Notes: a model not told the origin generated them from the sequence alone. 64,000 bases of DNA from Ferrimonas aestuarii (GCF_005116665.1 NZ_SWCJ01000006.1:62001-126000), one strand, 5' to 3'; numbered from the stretch's first letter, positions 17,783 to 26,528 are shown. Made by a program: numbers and translations.

Positions 17783-18769
17783 TTACTTGTAGGTCAGCTC
17801 GCCAGATTCCTTAATCTCGTCGTACCATACGTTGTGGTGCTGTTTCGCCCAGTTTTCATCACAATAACCGGACACCATGCACTCCATACCACCTTCGGAC
17901 ATAACGGTCGCCATGAAGATGTGAACGATGGAAAATGCGCAAACGATGATGGCTGAAGCACCATGGGTAAGGATGGCCAACAAGCTCAACGTGCGGCTTG
18001 GTTCAACCACATTCGGGAACAGCAGTACGATGCCAGAGGCAACAATCAGGCCTCCACAAAACGCAAAGGTCCAGAACCACATCTTTTCACCGGCATTAGC
18101 AAAGCCCGCATCCGGGTGCTTGCCTTTGAATGGACCAAAGTTGATGTAACCACCAACAACGAGGAACCAATCCAGGTCGTATTTCGCTGGAATCTGGTTC
18201 TTAGCCCACTTGATGCACATCAGTGCCCAGCCAAACATGAACGGAATTGCCATGTAGTCATGAACCGGTTTGGCAGCCGCCATGATGCTGGCAAAAGCCG
18301 CAGGCCCCAGCAATGGTTCAACAAACAGACGACCCGCGAGGATCATCAAGCCAGTCAAGATCAGCAGCAAACAGGGGATCGCCCCCAACCAGTGGATGGC
18401 CACGTCGGCCTTAGACCAACGGTAAACCAGTTTGCCAGAGAAGCCATCGTGCAACTTGGAGATGCCGTTGACCAAAATAAACAGTACAAAGACAGCGATC
18501 ATGCCAAACAGCGCCAACATCATGCCTGGGGCTAGAATGTTCTCGCGAGTCGGCAAGATGCGCTCATCATAGGTATTGATCGCTTGAGCGTGGAATTCAC
18601 TCTTGGAGGTGGTGTAGCCCTCTTGGCCCTCTTTGAGCGCCTGCCACACCACTTCCGTTTGATTGCCCGCCTGCTGAGCCACGGTACCCGGATCGTCAGC
18701 AGCGAATCCTAGCATAGGCAGCAGCAAGGCAAACAGCACCCATAATGGGCGCAAATATTGGGTTTTCAT
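17783..18769 (-). CDS. fdhC: FdhC1, cytochrome b subunit of formate dehydrogenase 1
   Basis: The membrane subunit that takes electrons from FdhB to the quinone pool. It is 328 aa. The chosen start at 18769 follows GAGG and gives a clean signal-like segment ending GFAADD; an upstream in-frame start would collide with the fdhB1 end. The body has about five TM helices: LALFGMIAVFVLFILV, the helix starting IHWLGAIP, one after VHDYMA, one around FCGGLIVASGIVLLFP, and a last one THGASAIIV...VHIFMA. The His residues in IHW, VHDY, THG and VHIF are candidate b-haem ligands. It is longer than the E. coli gamma subunit, as in Wolinella and Shewanella. The C-terminal MVSGYCDENWAKQHH motif is nearly identical in FdhC2. 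It is separated from fdhB1 by ~140 bp with a hairpin. Confidence 0.92.
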   Translation of the reverse strand: MKTQYLRPLWVLFALLLPMLGFAADDPGTVAQQAGNQTEVVWQALKEGQEGYTTSKSEFHAQAINTYDERILPTRENILAPGMMLALFGMIAVFVLFILVNGISKLHDGFSGKLVYRWSKADVAIHWLGAIPCLLLILTGLMILAGRLFVEPLLGPAAFASIMAAAKPVHDYMAIPFMFGWALMCIKWAKNQIPAKYDLDWFLVVGGYINFGPFKGKHPDAGFANAGEKMWFWTFAFCGGLIVASGIVLLFPNVVEPSRTLSLLAILTHGASAIIVCAFSIVHIFMATVMSEGGMECMVSGYCDENWAKQHHNVWYDEIKESGELTYK

Positions 18770-18868
18770 ATCAGTTCCCTCGGTAAGAAACGTCGCGTTA
18801 CTGATAACACCGACCGAGCTTTGAGTCGTCAGACACTGCGACTCGCAGCCCAGGGGTGTTATTGATAA

Positions 18869-18892
18869 AGAGCACCCCAAAAGGAGTGCTCT
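18869..18892 (-). terminator. Intercistronic hairpin between fdhB1 and fdhC1
   Basis: AGAGCACTCC pairs with GGGGTGCTCT on the minus strand (one mismatch) around TTTT, followed by a weak TTTATC tail. It lies 16 nt past the fdhB1 stop and ~100 nt before fdhC1, so it could reduce read-through into fdhC1 or protect the upstream mRNA. Confidence 0.55.
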
Positions 18893-18907
18893 ATAAAACA
18901 TCAGCCG

Positions 18908-19480
18908 TTATACGGAGAATGCTTTACCGCCACGGTTTGCTACACGGTCACGGAAGATGTTGGACACCTGCTGTGCATCGCCGGCCAGAAGCGCCTTGGT
19001 AGAGCACATCTCTGCGCACATAGGCAACTTGCCTTCCGCCAGACGGTTGGCACCGTACAGCTCTTTCTCTTTGGCACTGCCTGGTTCGGTGTTCGGGCCA
19101 CCGGCGCAGAAGGTGCACTTGTCCATCTTGCCTTTGGAGCCAAAGGTGGACTGTTTCGGGAACTGAGGCGCGCCAAATGGGCAGGCGTACAAGCAGTAAC
19201 CACAACCGATGCAACGCTCTTTATCGTGCAGAACAATGCCGTCTTCGGTCTTGCTGAACACGTTCACTGGGCAGACTGCCATGCAAGGTGCGTCAGCACA
19301 GTGCATGCAGGCTACTGACAGAGACGCTTCTTTGCCTACCTGACCATCGTTAATAGTAACAACGCGGCGACGGGAAATGCCCCACTCCAGTGCGCTGTCG
19401 TTCTCGTTCTTACAAGCAGTCACACAGCCGTTACACTCGATGCAGCGCTTGGTGTCACACATGAATTTCATGGTTGCCAT
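18908..19480 (-). CDS. fdhB: FdhB1, ferredoxin-like electron-transfer subunit of formate dehydrogenase 1
   Basis: A 190-aa iron-sulfur subunit that connects FdhA to cytochrome b. Four [4Fe-4S] clusters are indicated by cysteine groups CIECNGCVTAC (Cys13, 16, 19, 23), CMHCADAPCMAVCP, CIGCGYCLYACP, and CTFCAGG with a late CAEMC. It has no Tat signal of its own, so it is probably exported with FdhA. It lacks the C-terminal TM anchor of E. coli FdnH. The ATG at 19480 is 24 nt after the fdhA1 stop, with AGGAG upstream. It shares most of its sequence with FdhB2 but differs at the C-terminal tail. Confidence 0.94.
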   Translation of the reverse strand: MATMKFMCDTKRCIECNGCVTACKNENDSALEWGISRRRVVTINDGQVGKEASLSVACMHCADAPCMAVCPVNVFSKTEDGIVLHDKERCIGCGYCLYACPFGAPQFPKQSTFGSKGKMDKCTFCAGGPNTEPGSAKEKELYGANRLAEGKLPMCAEMCSTKALLAGDAQQVSNIFRDRVANRGGKAFSV

Positions 19481-19504
19481 TGAGCTAATCTCCTCTAACG
19501 GCCG

Positions 19505-22375
19505 TTAAGCTTTGACAATCTGACACAGGGACGCTTTGGTCTCCTGCATCTGAGTCACTGGGTCATAACCGTAGGTCATGGCGGTGTTGGCTGATTCACC
19601 CACAACGTATGGCTTGGTGCTCACACCGCCACTTTCTGGGTATTGCAGCTCTTCACCTTCGAAGACACCGGCGAAGTGGTAAGGCATAAAGCACTCACCC
19701 GCAGTAACACGCTCGGTCACCATGGCTTGCAGCGTCAGTACCGCACCCTCTGGGGATTGCAGTTTAACGGTGTCGCCATCTAGGATGCCGCGGTCAGCTG
19801 CATCTGCAGGGTGGATCTCAACGAACATCTCCTGCTGCAGTTCCGCCAACCATGGGTTAGAACGGGTCTCTTCACCGCCACCCTCGTACTCAACCAGACG
19901 ACCAGTGGTCACGGCCAGTGGGAAGCGTTTGTCTAGGTTTTCGCTGATCACCTTGTCTTGAATTGACTTGTACAGAGTCGGCAGACGATGCACCTGACGG
20001 TCATCGTAAGTCGGGTACTTAGCAATCAAGTCACGACGTGGGGTGTACAGCGGCTCACGGTGTACTGGGATCTCATCTGGGAAGGTCCATACACGTACAC
20101 GAGCTTTAGCGTTACCGTAAGGGATACAGCCGTGCTTCATAGCAACACGCTGGATACCACCGGAGATATCGGTCTTCCAGTTCTTACCTTCTGCGTACTT
20201 CTTCTCTTCTGCAGTCAGTTCGTCCCACCAGCCAAGCTGCTTAAGCATGTCGGCGGTGAACTCTGGGTGACCGTCACCGATCTCGTTACCCTTAGAACCT
20301 GGGTCTTCAGCCAGAATGTTGACGCCATTGTGCTCAACACCGAAGCGTGCACGGAAGTTACCGCCACCTTCCATGATGTGCTTGGAGGTATCGTACAGAA
20401 TGTGAGAGCCAGGGTGCTTCACTTCTGCAGTACCCCAACATGGCCAAGGCAGACCGTAGGTTTCGCCCTTAGCTGGGCCACCAGGTGCAGCCAGATCTTC
20501 CCAAGAGAAGGTGTGCCAGTTTTCTTGATGCTGACGGATACGCTCTGGAGACTGACCAGTCATACCAATGGTCCACATACCGCGGTTCCATTCGCGAACC
20601 ATGTCGTCCACGTCTGGCTGGTTGTTGGTCACTTTCATGCGCTTGGTGTACTGCTCGGCGAAGCCTAGCTTCTTAGCCAGCAGGTACATGATTTCATGGT
20701 CAGGCTTAGCCTCGAACGCAGGCTCAATTACCTGAGAACGCCACTGGATAGAACGGTTAGACGCAGTTACCGAACCGTAGGTTTCGAACTGAGTTGCCGC
20801 AGGCAGCAGGTAAACGTTGTCTTTACGCTGGTGCATTACACCGGCCATGGTTGGGTATGGATCCACAACTACTACTGCGTCCATCTTGTTCAGTGCTTCA
20901 CGCACCTCACGGCCACGGGTTTCGGTGTTAACAGACTGACCCCAGAAGAACGCCATACGTACGTTGTCTTTCTGGCCCAGTTTCTTCGGATCTTCCATCA
21001 CGCCGTCGTGCCAGCGAGAACATGGAATTCCTGGGGTGTTCATTGGAGTTTTGCCCAGGTAAGTGCCTTGGTCGAAACGGCTCTTAACCCAGTCGTAGTC
21101 CAGATCCCATACGTTACACCAGTGCTTCCAAGAACCGGTCTTCAGACCGTAGTAACCTGGTAGGGTGTCGAACAGCAGACCGATGTCGGTTGCGCCCTGT
21201 ACGTTATCGTGACCACGGAAGATGTTAGCACCGCCACCGGAGGTACCCATGTTACCCAGAGCCAACTGCAGGATGCAGTATGCACGGGTGTTGGCGTTAC
21301 CAACGGTGTGCTGAGTACCACCCATACACCATACGATGGTGCCAGGGCGATGCTCGGCCAGAGTCTTAGCAACTCGACGCATCTGCTCGGCAGGAACGCT
21401 GGTCAGATCTTCCACTTCCGCAGGGTGATACTTCTTCACCTCTTCACGGATCATCTCCATGCCGTATACACGACGCTTGATGAAATCAGGATCTTCCCAA
21501 CCGTTTTCAAAGATGTGCCACAGCAGACCGTAGATGAATGGGATGTCGGTTCCTGGACGGATGTGCACGTACTCGTCAGCGTGCGCTGCAGTACGGGTGA
21601 ATCGAGGGTCGACAACGATCATCTTGGCGCCGCGCTCTTTACCAGTCAGGATGTGTTGCATCGCTACAGGGTGAGCTTCGGCAGGGTTAGAACCGATGAA
21701 CAACATGCTCTTACAGTTGTGCATGTCGTTGTAAGAGTTGGTCATCGCACCGTAACCCCAGGTGTTGGCTACACCGGCTACTGTGGTGGAGTGACAGATA
21801 CGAGCTGAGTGGTCAATGTTGTTGGTGCCCCACATGGCCGCAAATTTACGGTACATGTAACATTGCTCGTTAGAGAACTTGGCGCTACCCATGAAGAACA
21901 GGGCATCTGGGCCAGACTCTTCACGAATCTTCAGCATCAGATCGCCAATTTCATTGATGGCGGTATCCCAAGACAGCTTCTTCCACTTGCCGCCTTCCAG
22001 CTTCATTGGGTATTTAACCCGCTTTTCGCTGTGGCCGTGGTGACGAATAGACGCACCTTTTGCACAGTGACCACCACGGTTGATTGGGTGATCGAAGGCT
22101 GGCTCTTGGCCTACCCACACGCCATTCTGAACTTCGGCGTAGATACCACAACCTACAGAACAGTGGGAACAGATGGTCTTCTTAACTTCGATAGGCGCAT
22201 TAGAGTCAGCAACCTGTGACGCTTCTGCTTTACGGATCATGCCGGCACCCAACATGGATGCTGCGGCGATACCACCGGTAGTCACACCGGCATTTTTAAG
22301 GAATTGACGACGGTTTAGGCCCATTCCGGCCTTTTTCTCAGTCGCTACAACCTTAGATTGACGTTCCAGTTTCAT
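19505..22375 (-). CDS. fdhA: FdhA1, catalytic subunit of formate dehydrogenase 1 (Cys form)
   Basis: The Mo/W-bis-MGD catalytic subunit, oxidising formate to CO2 in the periplasm. It is 956 aa from the second ATG (GAGG 6 nt upstream; TTG 22381 and ATG 22378 are also in frame). The N terminus carries a Tat signal NRRQFLKNAG. The [4Fe-4S] ligands follow as CSHCSVGC plus a later GGHCAKGAS. The metal ligand is cysteine in SARICHSTTVAG (codon TGT at 21794-21796), where the selenoenzymes have UGA, followed by the catalytic His. The remaining molybdopterin-binding and C-terminal domains are full length. It is about 80% similar by eye to FdhA2, strongest in the centre. Downstream lie fdhB1 and fdhC1; upstream is the small fdhX1. 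Confidence 0.95.
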   Translation of the reverse strand: MKLERQSKVVATEKKAGMGLNRRQFLKNAGVTTGGIAAASMLGAGMIRKAEASQVADSNAPIEVKKTICSHCSVGCGIYAEVQNGVWVGQEPAFDHPINRGGHCAKGASIRHHGHSEKRVKYPMKLEGGKWKKLSWDTAINEIGDLMLKIREESGPDALFFMGSAKFSNEQCYMYRKFAAMWGTNNIDHSARICHSTTVAGVANTWGYGAMTNSYNDMHNCKSMLFIGSNPAEAHPVAMQHILTGKERGAKMIVVDPRFTRTAAHADEYVHIRPGTDIPFIYGLLWHIFENGWEDPDFIKRRVYGMEMIREEVKKYHPAEVEDLTSVPAEQMRRVAKTLAEHRPGTIVWCMGGTQHTVGNANTRAYCILQLALGNMGTSGGGANIFRGHDNVQGATDIGLLFDTLPGYYGLKTGSWKHWCNVWDLDYDWVKSRFDQGTYLGKTPMNTPGIPCSRWHDGVMEDPKKLGQKDNVRMAFFWGQSVNTETRGREVREALNKMDAVVVVDPYPTMAGVMHQRKDNVYLLPAATQFETYGSVTASNRSIQWRSQVIEPAFEAKPDHEIMYLLAKKLGFAEQYTKRMKVTNNQPDVDDMVREWNRGMWTIGMTGQSPERIRQHQENWHTFSWEDLAAPGGPAKGETYGLPWPCWGTAEVKHPGSHILYDTSKHIMEGGGNFRARFGVEHNGVNILAEDPGSKGNEIGDGHPEFTADMLKQLGWWDELTAEEKKYAEGKNWKTDISGGIQRVAMKHGCIPYGNAKARVRVWTFPDEIPVHREPLYTPRRDLIAKYPTYDDRQVHRLPTLYKSIQDKVISENLDKRFPLAVTTGRLVEYEGGGEETRSNPWLAELQQEMFVEIHPADAADRGILDGDTVKLQSPEGAVLTLQAMVTERVTAGECFMPYHFAGVFEGEELQYPESGGVSTKPYVVGESANTAMTYGYDPVTQMQETKASLCQIVKA

Positions 22376-22390
22376 CATCAACCTCGCTGA

Positions 22391-22585
22391 TTAGCCACGC
22401 AGAGTCGCGTAGTAGTTACGGACATGCTCGGATTCCTGGTAGCCAGAGGCCTTCTTGGATTCCGCCGGAGAAGTAGGCGCAGCAAATGCTTGGGTACTTA
22501 CTGCGGCAGCTGCACCTGCAGCGACCGTACCCTTGCCCAGATTCTTCAAAAACGCACGGCGCGCTTGCTGGGGTTTGTTACTCAT
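22391..22585 (-). CDS. fdhX: FdhX1, small Tat-targeted formate dehydrogenase accessory protein
   Basis: A 64-aa protein of the 'formate dehydrogenase region Tat target' type. It begins with a twin-arginine signal ARRAFLKNLG, a hydrophobic Ala/Gly-rich h-region ending TQAFA, then a ~28-residue mature tail ending HVRNYYATLRG. The same tail logic (HVQSYYQTLKD) is seen in FdhX2. It is the first gene of operon 1, 15 nt before fdhA1. Its exact role is not established; it may be a small stabilising subunit exported with FdhA. It is too short to be catalytic. Confidence 0.88.
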   Translation of the reverse strand: MSNKPQQARRAFLKNLGKGTVAAGAAAAVSTQAFAAPTSPAESKKASGYQESEHVRNYYATLRG

Positions 22586-22694
22586 GTGTTACCTCTTAAT
22601 AGGTATTCAGGATGGTTATGACCTAATACTCTCCGCATCACAATTAGGTGAATATCGGTCACACTCCGATCCATTTTTGAAGTTTGCTCACAAC

Positions 22695-22714
22695 AGCAAG
22701 GACGATTATGCCCT
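22695..22714 (-). promoter_or_regulatory. Degenerate sigma54-like promoter before fdhX1
   Basis: On the minus strand GGGCA and TTGCTG are present, but GG and GC are separated by 13 nt instead of 10. The position relative to the CRP-like palindrome (27 bp) matches the three good sigma54 promoters in this window. It is probably weak or dead as sigma54 DNA, and another promoter may serve operon 1. Confidence 0.3.
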
Positions 22715-22730
22715 GATATCACAAGAAAAA

Positions 22731-22746
22731 AGTGATCGAGATCACT
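22731..22746. promoter_or_regulatory. CRP-like palindrome upstream of fdhX1
   Basis: AGTGATCGAGATCACT is a perfect palindrome with the GTGA-N6-TCAC core of CRP sites. Confidence 0.6.
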
Positions 22747-22777
22747 GAGAATCGGGAGTGAAAATTGGTCACTAATA

Positions 22778-22869
22778 GGACAAATTGGGACATGCTGACC
22801 CCAATTGTTAAAAAGATGTGAGTGACAGGTCAGTTTGGGACACTGGCTCACTTAATGGACAATTTGGCA
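22778..22869. promoter_or_regulatory. Cluster of GGACAAATTG-type motifs upstream of fdhX1
   Basis: GGACAAATTGGGAC (22778-22791), GACCCCAATTGTT (22797-22809), GGTCAGTTTGGGAC (22828-22841) and GGACAATTTGGCA (22857-22869). The same kind of element occurs at 33868-33881 and 39348-39431, always upstream of formate dehydrogenase or tungstate genes. Confidence 0.5.
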
Positions 22870-22944
22870 GTGAGGATAACGGACACGGGGTTAATACACT
22901 TCTACCTCTACAGGTGAGGTCCATCGCAACTATCTGCCATTTTC

Positions 22945-22958
22945 TTGATCTACATCAA
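22945..22958. promoter_or_regulatory. Perfect FNR-type box
   Basis: TTGATCTACATCAA matches TTGAT-N4-ATCAA exactly. It lies ~160 bp before the Cys-tailed GST gene and ~370 bp before fdhX1, so it could serve either; anaerobic control is the natural reading. Confidence 0.65.
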
Positions 22959-23114
22959 ATTTAAAATGAAGAAAGTTTCGTTTGAGGTCACTTAATGCGT
23001 GAGCAAAACCTCGACTGATGAGATTTTTGCATCCTTTTTGGTGCTTTTTCGTCTTTAAGGGCAAACACACATTGTCGAGTGACATCGACTCATCATTAGC
23101 TACCGAGGTTTACT

Positions 23115-23891
23115 GTGCTAAAAGTCGTCAGTTTTAAAATTTGTCCATTTGTTCAACGCATTACCGCCATGCTGGAAGCCAAAGGTTTGCCCTATGAGGT
23201 TGAGTTCATCAGCTTAAGCGACAAGCCGCAGTGGTTTTTGGATATCTCCCCTAACGGCCAAGTGCCTCTGCTGATCACCGAGGAGGGAGCGGCCCTATTT
23301 GAGTCCGATGCCATCGCCGAGTATCTGGAAGACGCTTACCCGAAATTGCAGCCTCAGCTCTCTGCTACCCAAACCGCCCTCAATCGGGCTTGGAGCTATC
23401 TCGGCAGTAAGCAATATTTGGTGCAGTGCAGCGCTCAAAGCAGCAAAGATATTGCCACCCTTAAAGAGCGCACCGCCAAGCTTGCCACTAGCTTTGCCAA
23501 GGTAGAAAAGGAGCTGGGCCCACATCGCTACTTCAACAGCGACGAGCTGAGCATGGTGGACTTAGCCTGGCTTCCGGTGTTGCACCGTGCGCAGATCATT
23601 AAGGAGCAAACTGGGTATGACTTTATCCACGGCTACCCGAAGGTGCAGGCGTGGCAGCACGCCTTGATGGCAACCGGTATCGCAGAGAAAAGTGTGCCAG
23701 AGGATTTTCTTGAACACTTCAGCAATTACTATCTGTCGGCCAATACCTTGTTAGGTCGCTGCCAATGTCAGCCAGATTGTGAGTGCAACGCTAGCAACCT
23801 TGAGACCCAAGCTGCCGCTCATCAGTGTTGTGAGCTAACTGCATCGACACAAGCCGCTGGGCAATGCGGCTCTTCAAATTGCTGCGGCTAG
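23115..23891 (+). CDS. Glutathione transferase-like protein with a cysteine-rich C-terminal tail
   Basis: A 258-aa protein starting at GTG 23115. Residues 1-~205 are a GST/glutaredoxin-like fold of the stringent starvation/GstB type: VVSFKICPFVQR with a single N-terminal Cys-Pro, the cis-Pro loop GQVPLLI, ESDAIAEYLED, and a helical domain with MVDLAWLP. The last ~45 residues are unlike normal GSTs and carry nine cysteines as CQC, CEC, QCCEL, QCG and NCCG, a pattern of metallothionein-like metal-binding tails. Its location between two formate dehydrogenase operons and next to an FNR box suggests a role in thiol or metal handling under anaerobiosis (inference). It could instead be a redox-stress protein unrelated to the neighbours. 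Confidence 0.82.
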   Translation: MLKVVSFKICPFVQRITAMLEAKGLPYEVEFISLSDKPQWFLDISPNGQVPLLITEEGAALFESDAIAEYLEDAYPKLQPQLSATQTALNRAWSYLGSKQYLVQCSAQSSKDIATLKERTAKLATSFAKVEKELGPHRYFNSDELSMVDLAWLPVLHRAQIIKEQTGYDFIHGYPKVQAWQHALMATGIAEKSVPEDFLEHFSNYYLSANTLLGRCQCQPDCECNASNLETQAAAHQCCELTASTQAAGQCGSSNCCG

Positions 23892-24141
23892 TCTGTTTCA
23901 GAAATAAGTACCAGCGGCCAAGCTGGGCGCTGGTACTGAAAAATTCTTCAAAAACACCATAAACAACCTATAAATCATCAAGCTACAGTCGGATACATCA
24001 ACAAAGCCAAACTCAATATAGCAACTGTCTAAACACCATCCTCCCCAAAAGATGGATTCACCAGTGACAGAATATTCCATCCCTTCTCTCACCATTATTA
24101 ATGACTTACCCTTTGCCTCCTATTATAAAAAGGAGTTAATA

Positions 24142-25446
24142 ATGAAACAGCTAGCCTTAATTACCGCATCCTTATCAGCGGCTATTCTTTCAGGCTGTGG
24201 CGGTGGAGGCGGCAGCAGCAGTAGCGACACCGGAGCCAATACCGGTCAGCCGCCAGCACAAACAATCAATATTCAAGCCTACAGCTACAATAGTTGCGGT
24301 ATTACCTCTCCTGCCACGGATGCGCTAGTGGTGTTTCATGCCCAGAACGGCTCAATCATCAATGTGGCTAATGCGGACTCTGCGGGAAAAATTGAAGCTG
24401 AAGTGCCTTCAGGTACGCACCACTTAAGCACCATTAACTGGAGAACCAACAGCAACGGTCAGACCCAGCCAGACATTGCCAGCTACCTAAACTCCACTGC
24501 AGAAGGGTTAACCACCATTTATGGTCGTGACGATTCCAACAGCCAAAACTGTGGCTGTAAATCTATCTATATCGATACAGCATCCCTTTCTAGTCAGAAT
24601 GGCGGCACCAAAATTACTGTCAATGGAACGACCGATCCCAGTCACTTCCATGAAGCCCAATGGTGTCATGGGGAAACGGGAACCTACTCTTTGGAAGTCA
24701 TAGCCAAAGACCTTCCTCAGCCCAGAGCTGCGCTCGTTGAAGTTAACATTGCAGACTACCGAGACGGCGATATCTATACCTTCGATGCAGCAACGTTAGA
24801 TGGCGAACAGAATTTAAGTCAGCCGTTTAGCTTCTTAGGTCTGGGTGATGCAGATAGCTTTGCGAGCTTTGCAGAAACCAACTCCGGCAGAGTGCTGTGG
24901 AACTCAATGTCGACGCTGTATGACCTACATTTTTTCCCAGGCTTATACCCAGATAATTTCGGTGGTTATTTCGCCTTTGATAACCTAACTGAATACGGTC
25001 GTTATTCCAGCCATGAACGTAACCGGATCGACAGTGCCAACAATGTCCAGTTAAGCTATAGCAACGATGCGATAGGGTTCCAACAATATGCAGCTCAACT
25101 GCTACTCAGTGTCGCAGCGGGCAATACTGGAATCAGTTACAACTTTGCCCCCTATAGCAATAATGACAGTGAAGTAGCCTTCACGGTCTCAGGGGAGAAC
25201 AACCTCTATATCGACATCTACGGCCCTCTACAAGGCACCATTCCAGACCTACGTTTTCCCAACGAAGTTGAGCAAAAAGTTGAACAATCTGAGATTTATG
25301 GTTTAAGCATTATCACCTTCGGTTATGGCAGCCGAATAGACTACAGCACCCATCAAAACCGTCGATTTACTCAAGGCAATCAAGAGGGAGTTCGAAGCCC
25401 ATTCTTTGATAACTACCACTATCAGCGGCTGGCGATCTCCCAATAA
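24142..25446 (+). CDS. Large lipoprotein of unknown function
   Basis: A 434-aa lipoprotein. The start at 24142 is set by AGGAG 7 nt upstream, and an earlier in-frame start would spoil the signal peptide. The lipobox ILSGC is followed by a Gly/Ser linker GGGGGSSSS, typical of outer-membrane lipoproteins in this bacterial group. The mature part has a carboxypeptidase-regulatory-like beta fold near the start (residues ~35-110, with DALVVFHAQNGS and GKIEAEVPSG) and a short Cys pair NCGC. No enzyme motif is recognised. It is monocistronic, convergent with fdh operon 2, with a shared terminator. Confidence 0.68.
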   Translation: MKQLALITASLSAAILSGCGGGGGSSSSDTGANTGQPPAQTINIQAYSYNSCGITSPATDALVVFHAQNGSIINVANADSAGKIEAEVPSGTHHLSTINWRTNSNGQTQPDIASYLNSTAEGLTTIYGRDDSNSQNCGCKSIYIDTASLSSQNGGTKITVNGTTDPSHFHEAQWCHGETGTYSLEVIAKDLPQPRAALVEVNIADYRDGDIYTFDAATLDGEQNLSQPFSFLGLGDADSFASFAETNSGRVLWNSMSTLYDLHFFPGLYPDNFGGYFAFDNLTEYGRYSSHERNRIDSANNVQLSYSNDAIGFQQYAAQLLLSVAAGNTGISYNFAPYSNNDSEVAFTVSGENNLYIDIYGPLQGTIPDLRFPNEVEQKVEQSEIYGLSIITFGYGSRIDYSTHQNRRFTQGNQEGVRSPFFDNYHYQRLAISQ

Positions 25447-25447
25447 C

Positions 25448-25479
25448 AAAACGGGCTCTCTAAATAGAGAGCCCGTTTT
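25448..25479. terminator. Bidirectional terminator between the lipoprotein gene and fdhC2
   Basis: A perfect 15-bp stem (25448-25462 with 25465-25479). AAAA at one end and TTTT at the other serve both convergent transcripts. Confidence 0.85.
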
Positions 25480-25493
25480 ACATTTAATGCCGA

Positions 25494-26528
25494 TTAGGTG
25501 GCCTTATACTCGATGCTGCCTTCGGCTTTAATTTCGTCATACCACACGTTGTGATGCTGCTTGGCCCAATTCTCATCACAGTAGCCCGACACCATGCACT
25601 CCATACCTCCCTCTGACAATACCGTTGCCATGAAGATGTGCACCACAGTAAAACCGGTCAGCACAATGGCTGCGGCACCATGCAGGGTGATGGCAATCAG
25701 ACTGGTGGTTCGACTCGGCTCGAAGATGGTTGGGAACAGCATCAACAGGCCTGAGCCAATCACCACCAAACCAAAGATGGTGAAACTCCAAAACCACAGC
25801 TTCTCCCCGGCATTGGAAAAGCCCGCATCCGGGTGTTTGCCTTTAAATGGGCCAAAATTAATGTACCCACCCACACTGGCAAACCACTTCAAGTCATAGC
25901 TGGCTGGCCAGTTGTGCTTCATCCAGCGGATCATCGCCAGTATCCCAGCCACCGCAAACGGCAACGCCATGTAGTCATGGATAGGCTTGGCCATGGCCGC
26001 CATAGCGGCGACCGCTTCAGGACCAATCCAATCCGCAAACACAAAGCGCCCCGCCAGCAGCATTAACCCGGTGATGATCAGTAGCAAACAGGGAATCGCC
26101 ATCACCCAGTGGATGATCACATCGGCCTTAGGCCAGCGCTTCACCATGGTATTGGAAAACCCTGCCGCCAGCTTGGACGGCCCATTGACCAACACAAACA
26201 GGGCGAAGATGACAATCACACCGAACAGCGCCAACGACAATATCGGCGCCGTCACCTCACTTCGGGTATGCAGCCACTTCGGGTCGTAGGAGTTGATCAG
26301 CGACGTTGCCCCGGGGCTTTGGGACGAACTTCGCCCCTCAACCCCCTCTTTGACCGACACCCACAAAGGGTTCAGCTCATCACTGTTTCCCTGCCCCTCA
26401 GCGGCTTGCAGTTCAGCGGCTTGCGCCGCCATCAACGCTTTGCCAGCTTGCTCATCGGCGTTATCCGCAGCGTATGCTGTGCCAAAAGAGAGCAGCAACA
26501 TCGCCAAGGTTACTCTTAGCCATCTCAT
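25494..26528 (-). CDS. fdhC: FdhC2, cytochrome b subunit of formate dehydrogenase 2
   Basis: A 344-aa paralogue of FdhC1 with the same plan: signal-like N terminus ending TAYAADN, a periplasmic stretch, then about five TM helices including one starting IHWVMAIPCLLLIITG, one after HDYMA, one with GLVVIGSGLLMLFP and a last one LHGAAAIVL...VHIFMATVLS. The His in IHW, HDYM, LHG and VHIF are probable haem ligands. The C-terminal MVSGYCDENWAKQHH motif matches FdhC1. It is the last gene of operon 2 and begins 9 nt after fdhB2, whereas in operon 1 a 140-bp gap separates the pair. It receives electrons from FdhB2 and reduces quinone (family knowledge). Confidence 0.93.
   Translation of the reverse strand: MRWLRVTLAMLLLSFGTAYAADNADEQAGKALMAAQAAELQAAEGQGNSDELNPLWVSVKEGVEGRSSSQSPGATSLINSYDPKWLHTRSEVTAPILSLALFGVIVIFALFVLVNGPSKLAAGFSNTMVKRWPKADVIIHWVMAIPCLLLIITGLMLLAGRFVFADWIGPEAVAAMAAMAKPIHDYMALPFAVAGILAMIRWMKHNWPASYDLKWFASVGGYINFGPFKGKHPDAGFSNAGEKLWFWSFTIFGLVVIGSGLLMLFPTIFEPSRTTSLIAITLHGAAAIVLTGFTVVHIFMATVLSEGGMECMVSGYCDENWAKQHHNVWYDEIKAEGSIEYKAT

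Larger units (their letters stand above)
22586..23114. other. Regulatory region between fdhX1 and the Cys-tailed GST gene
   Basis: About 530 bp without a gene. It contains a CRP-like palindrome (22731-22746), four GGACAAATTG-type motifs (22778-22869), a perfect FNR-type box (22945-22958), and a -24/-12-like pair with abnormal spacing on the minus strand (22695-22714). Confidence 0.7.

Noticed and set aside
22928..22941. TGGCAGATAGTTGC on the minus strand as a sigma54 promoter for fdhX1
   Set aside because: GG and GC are 9 nt apart, not 10, and the leader would be ~340 nt; the 22695-22714 element fits the regulon layout better, though it is also mis-spaced.
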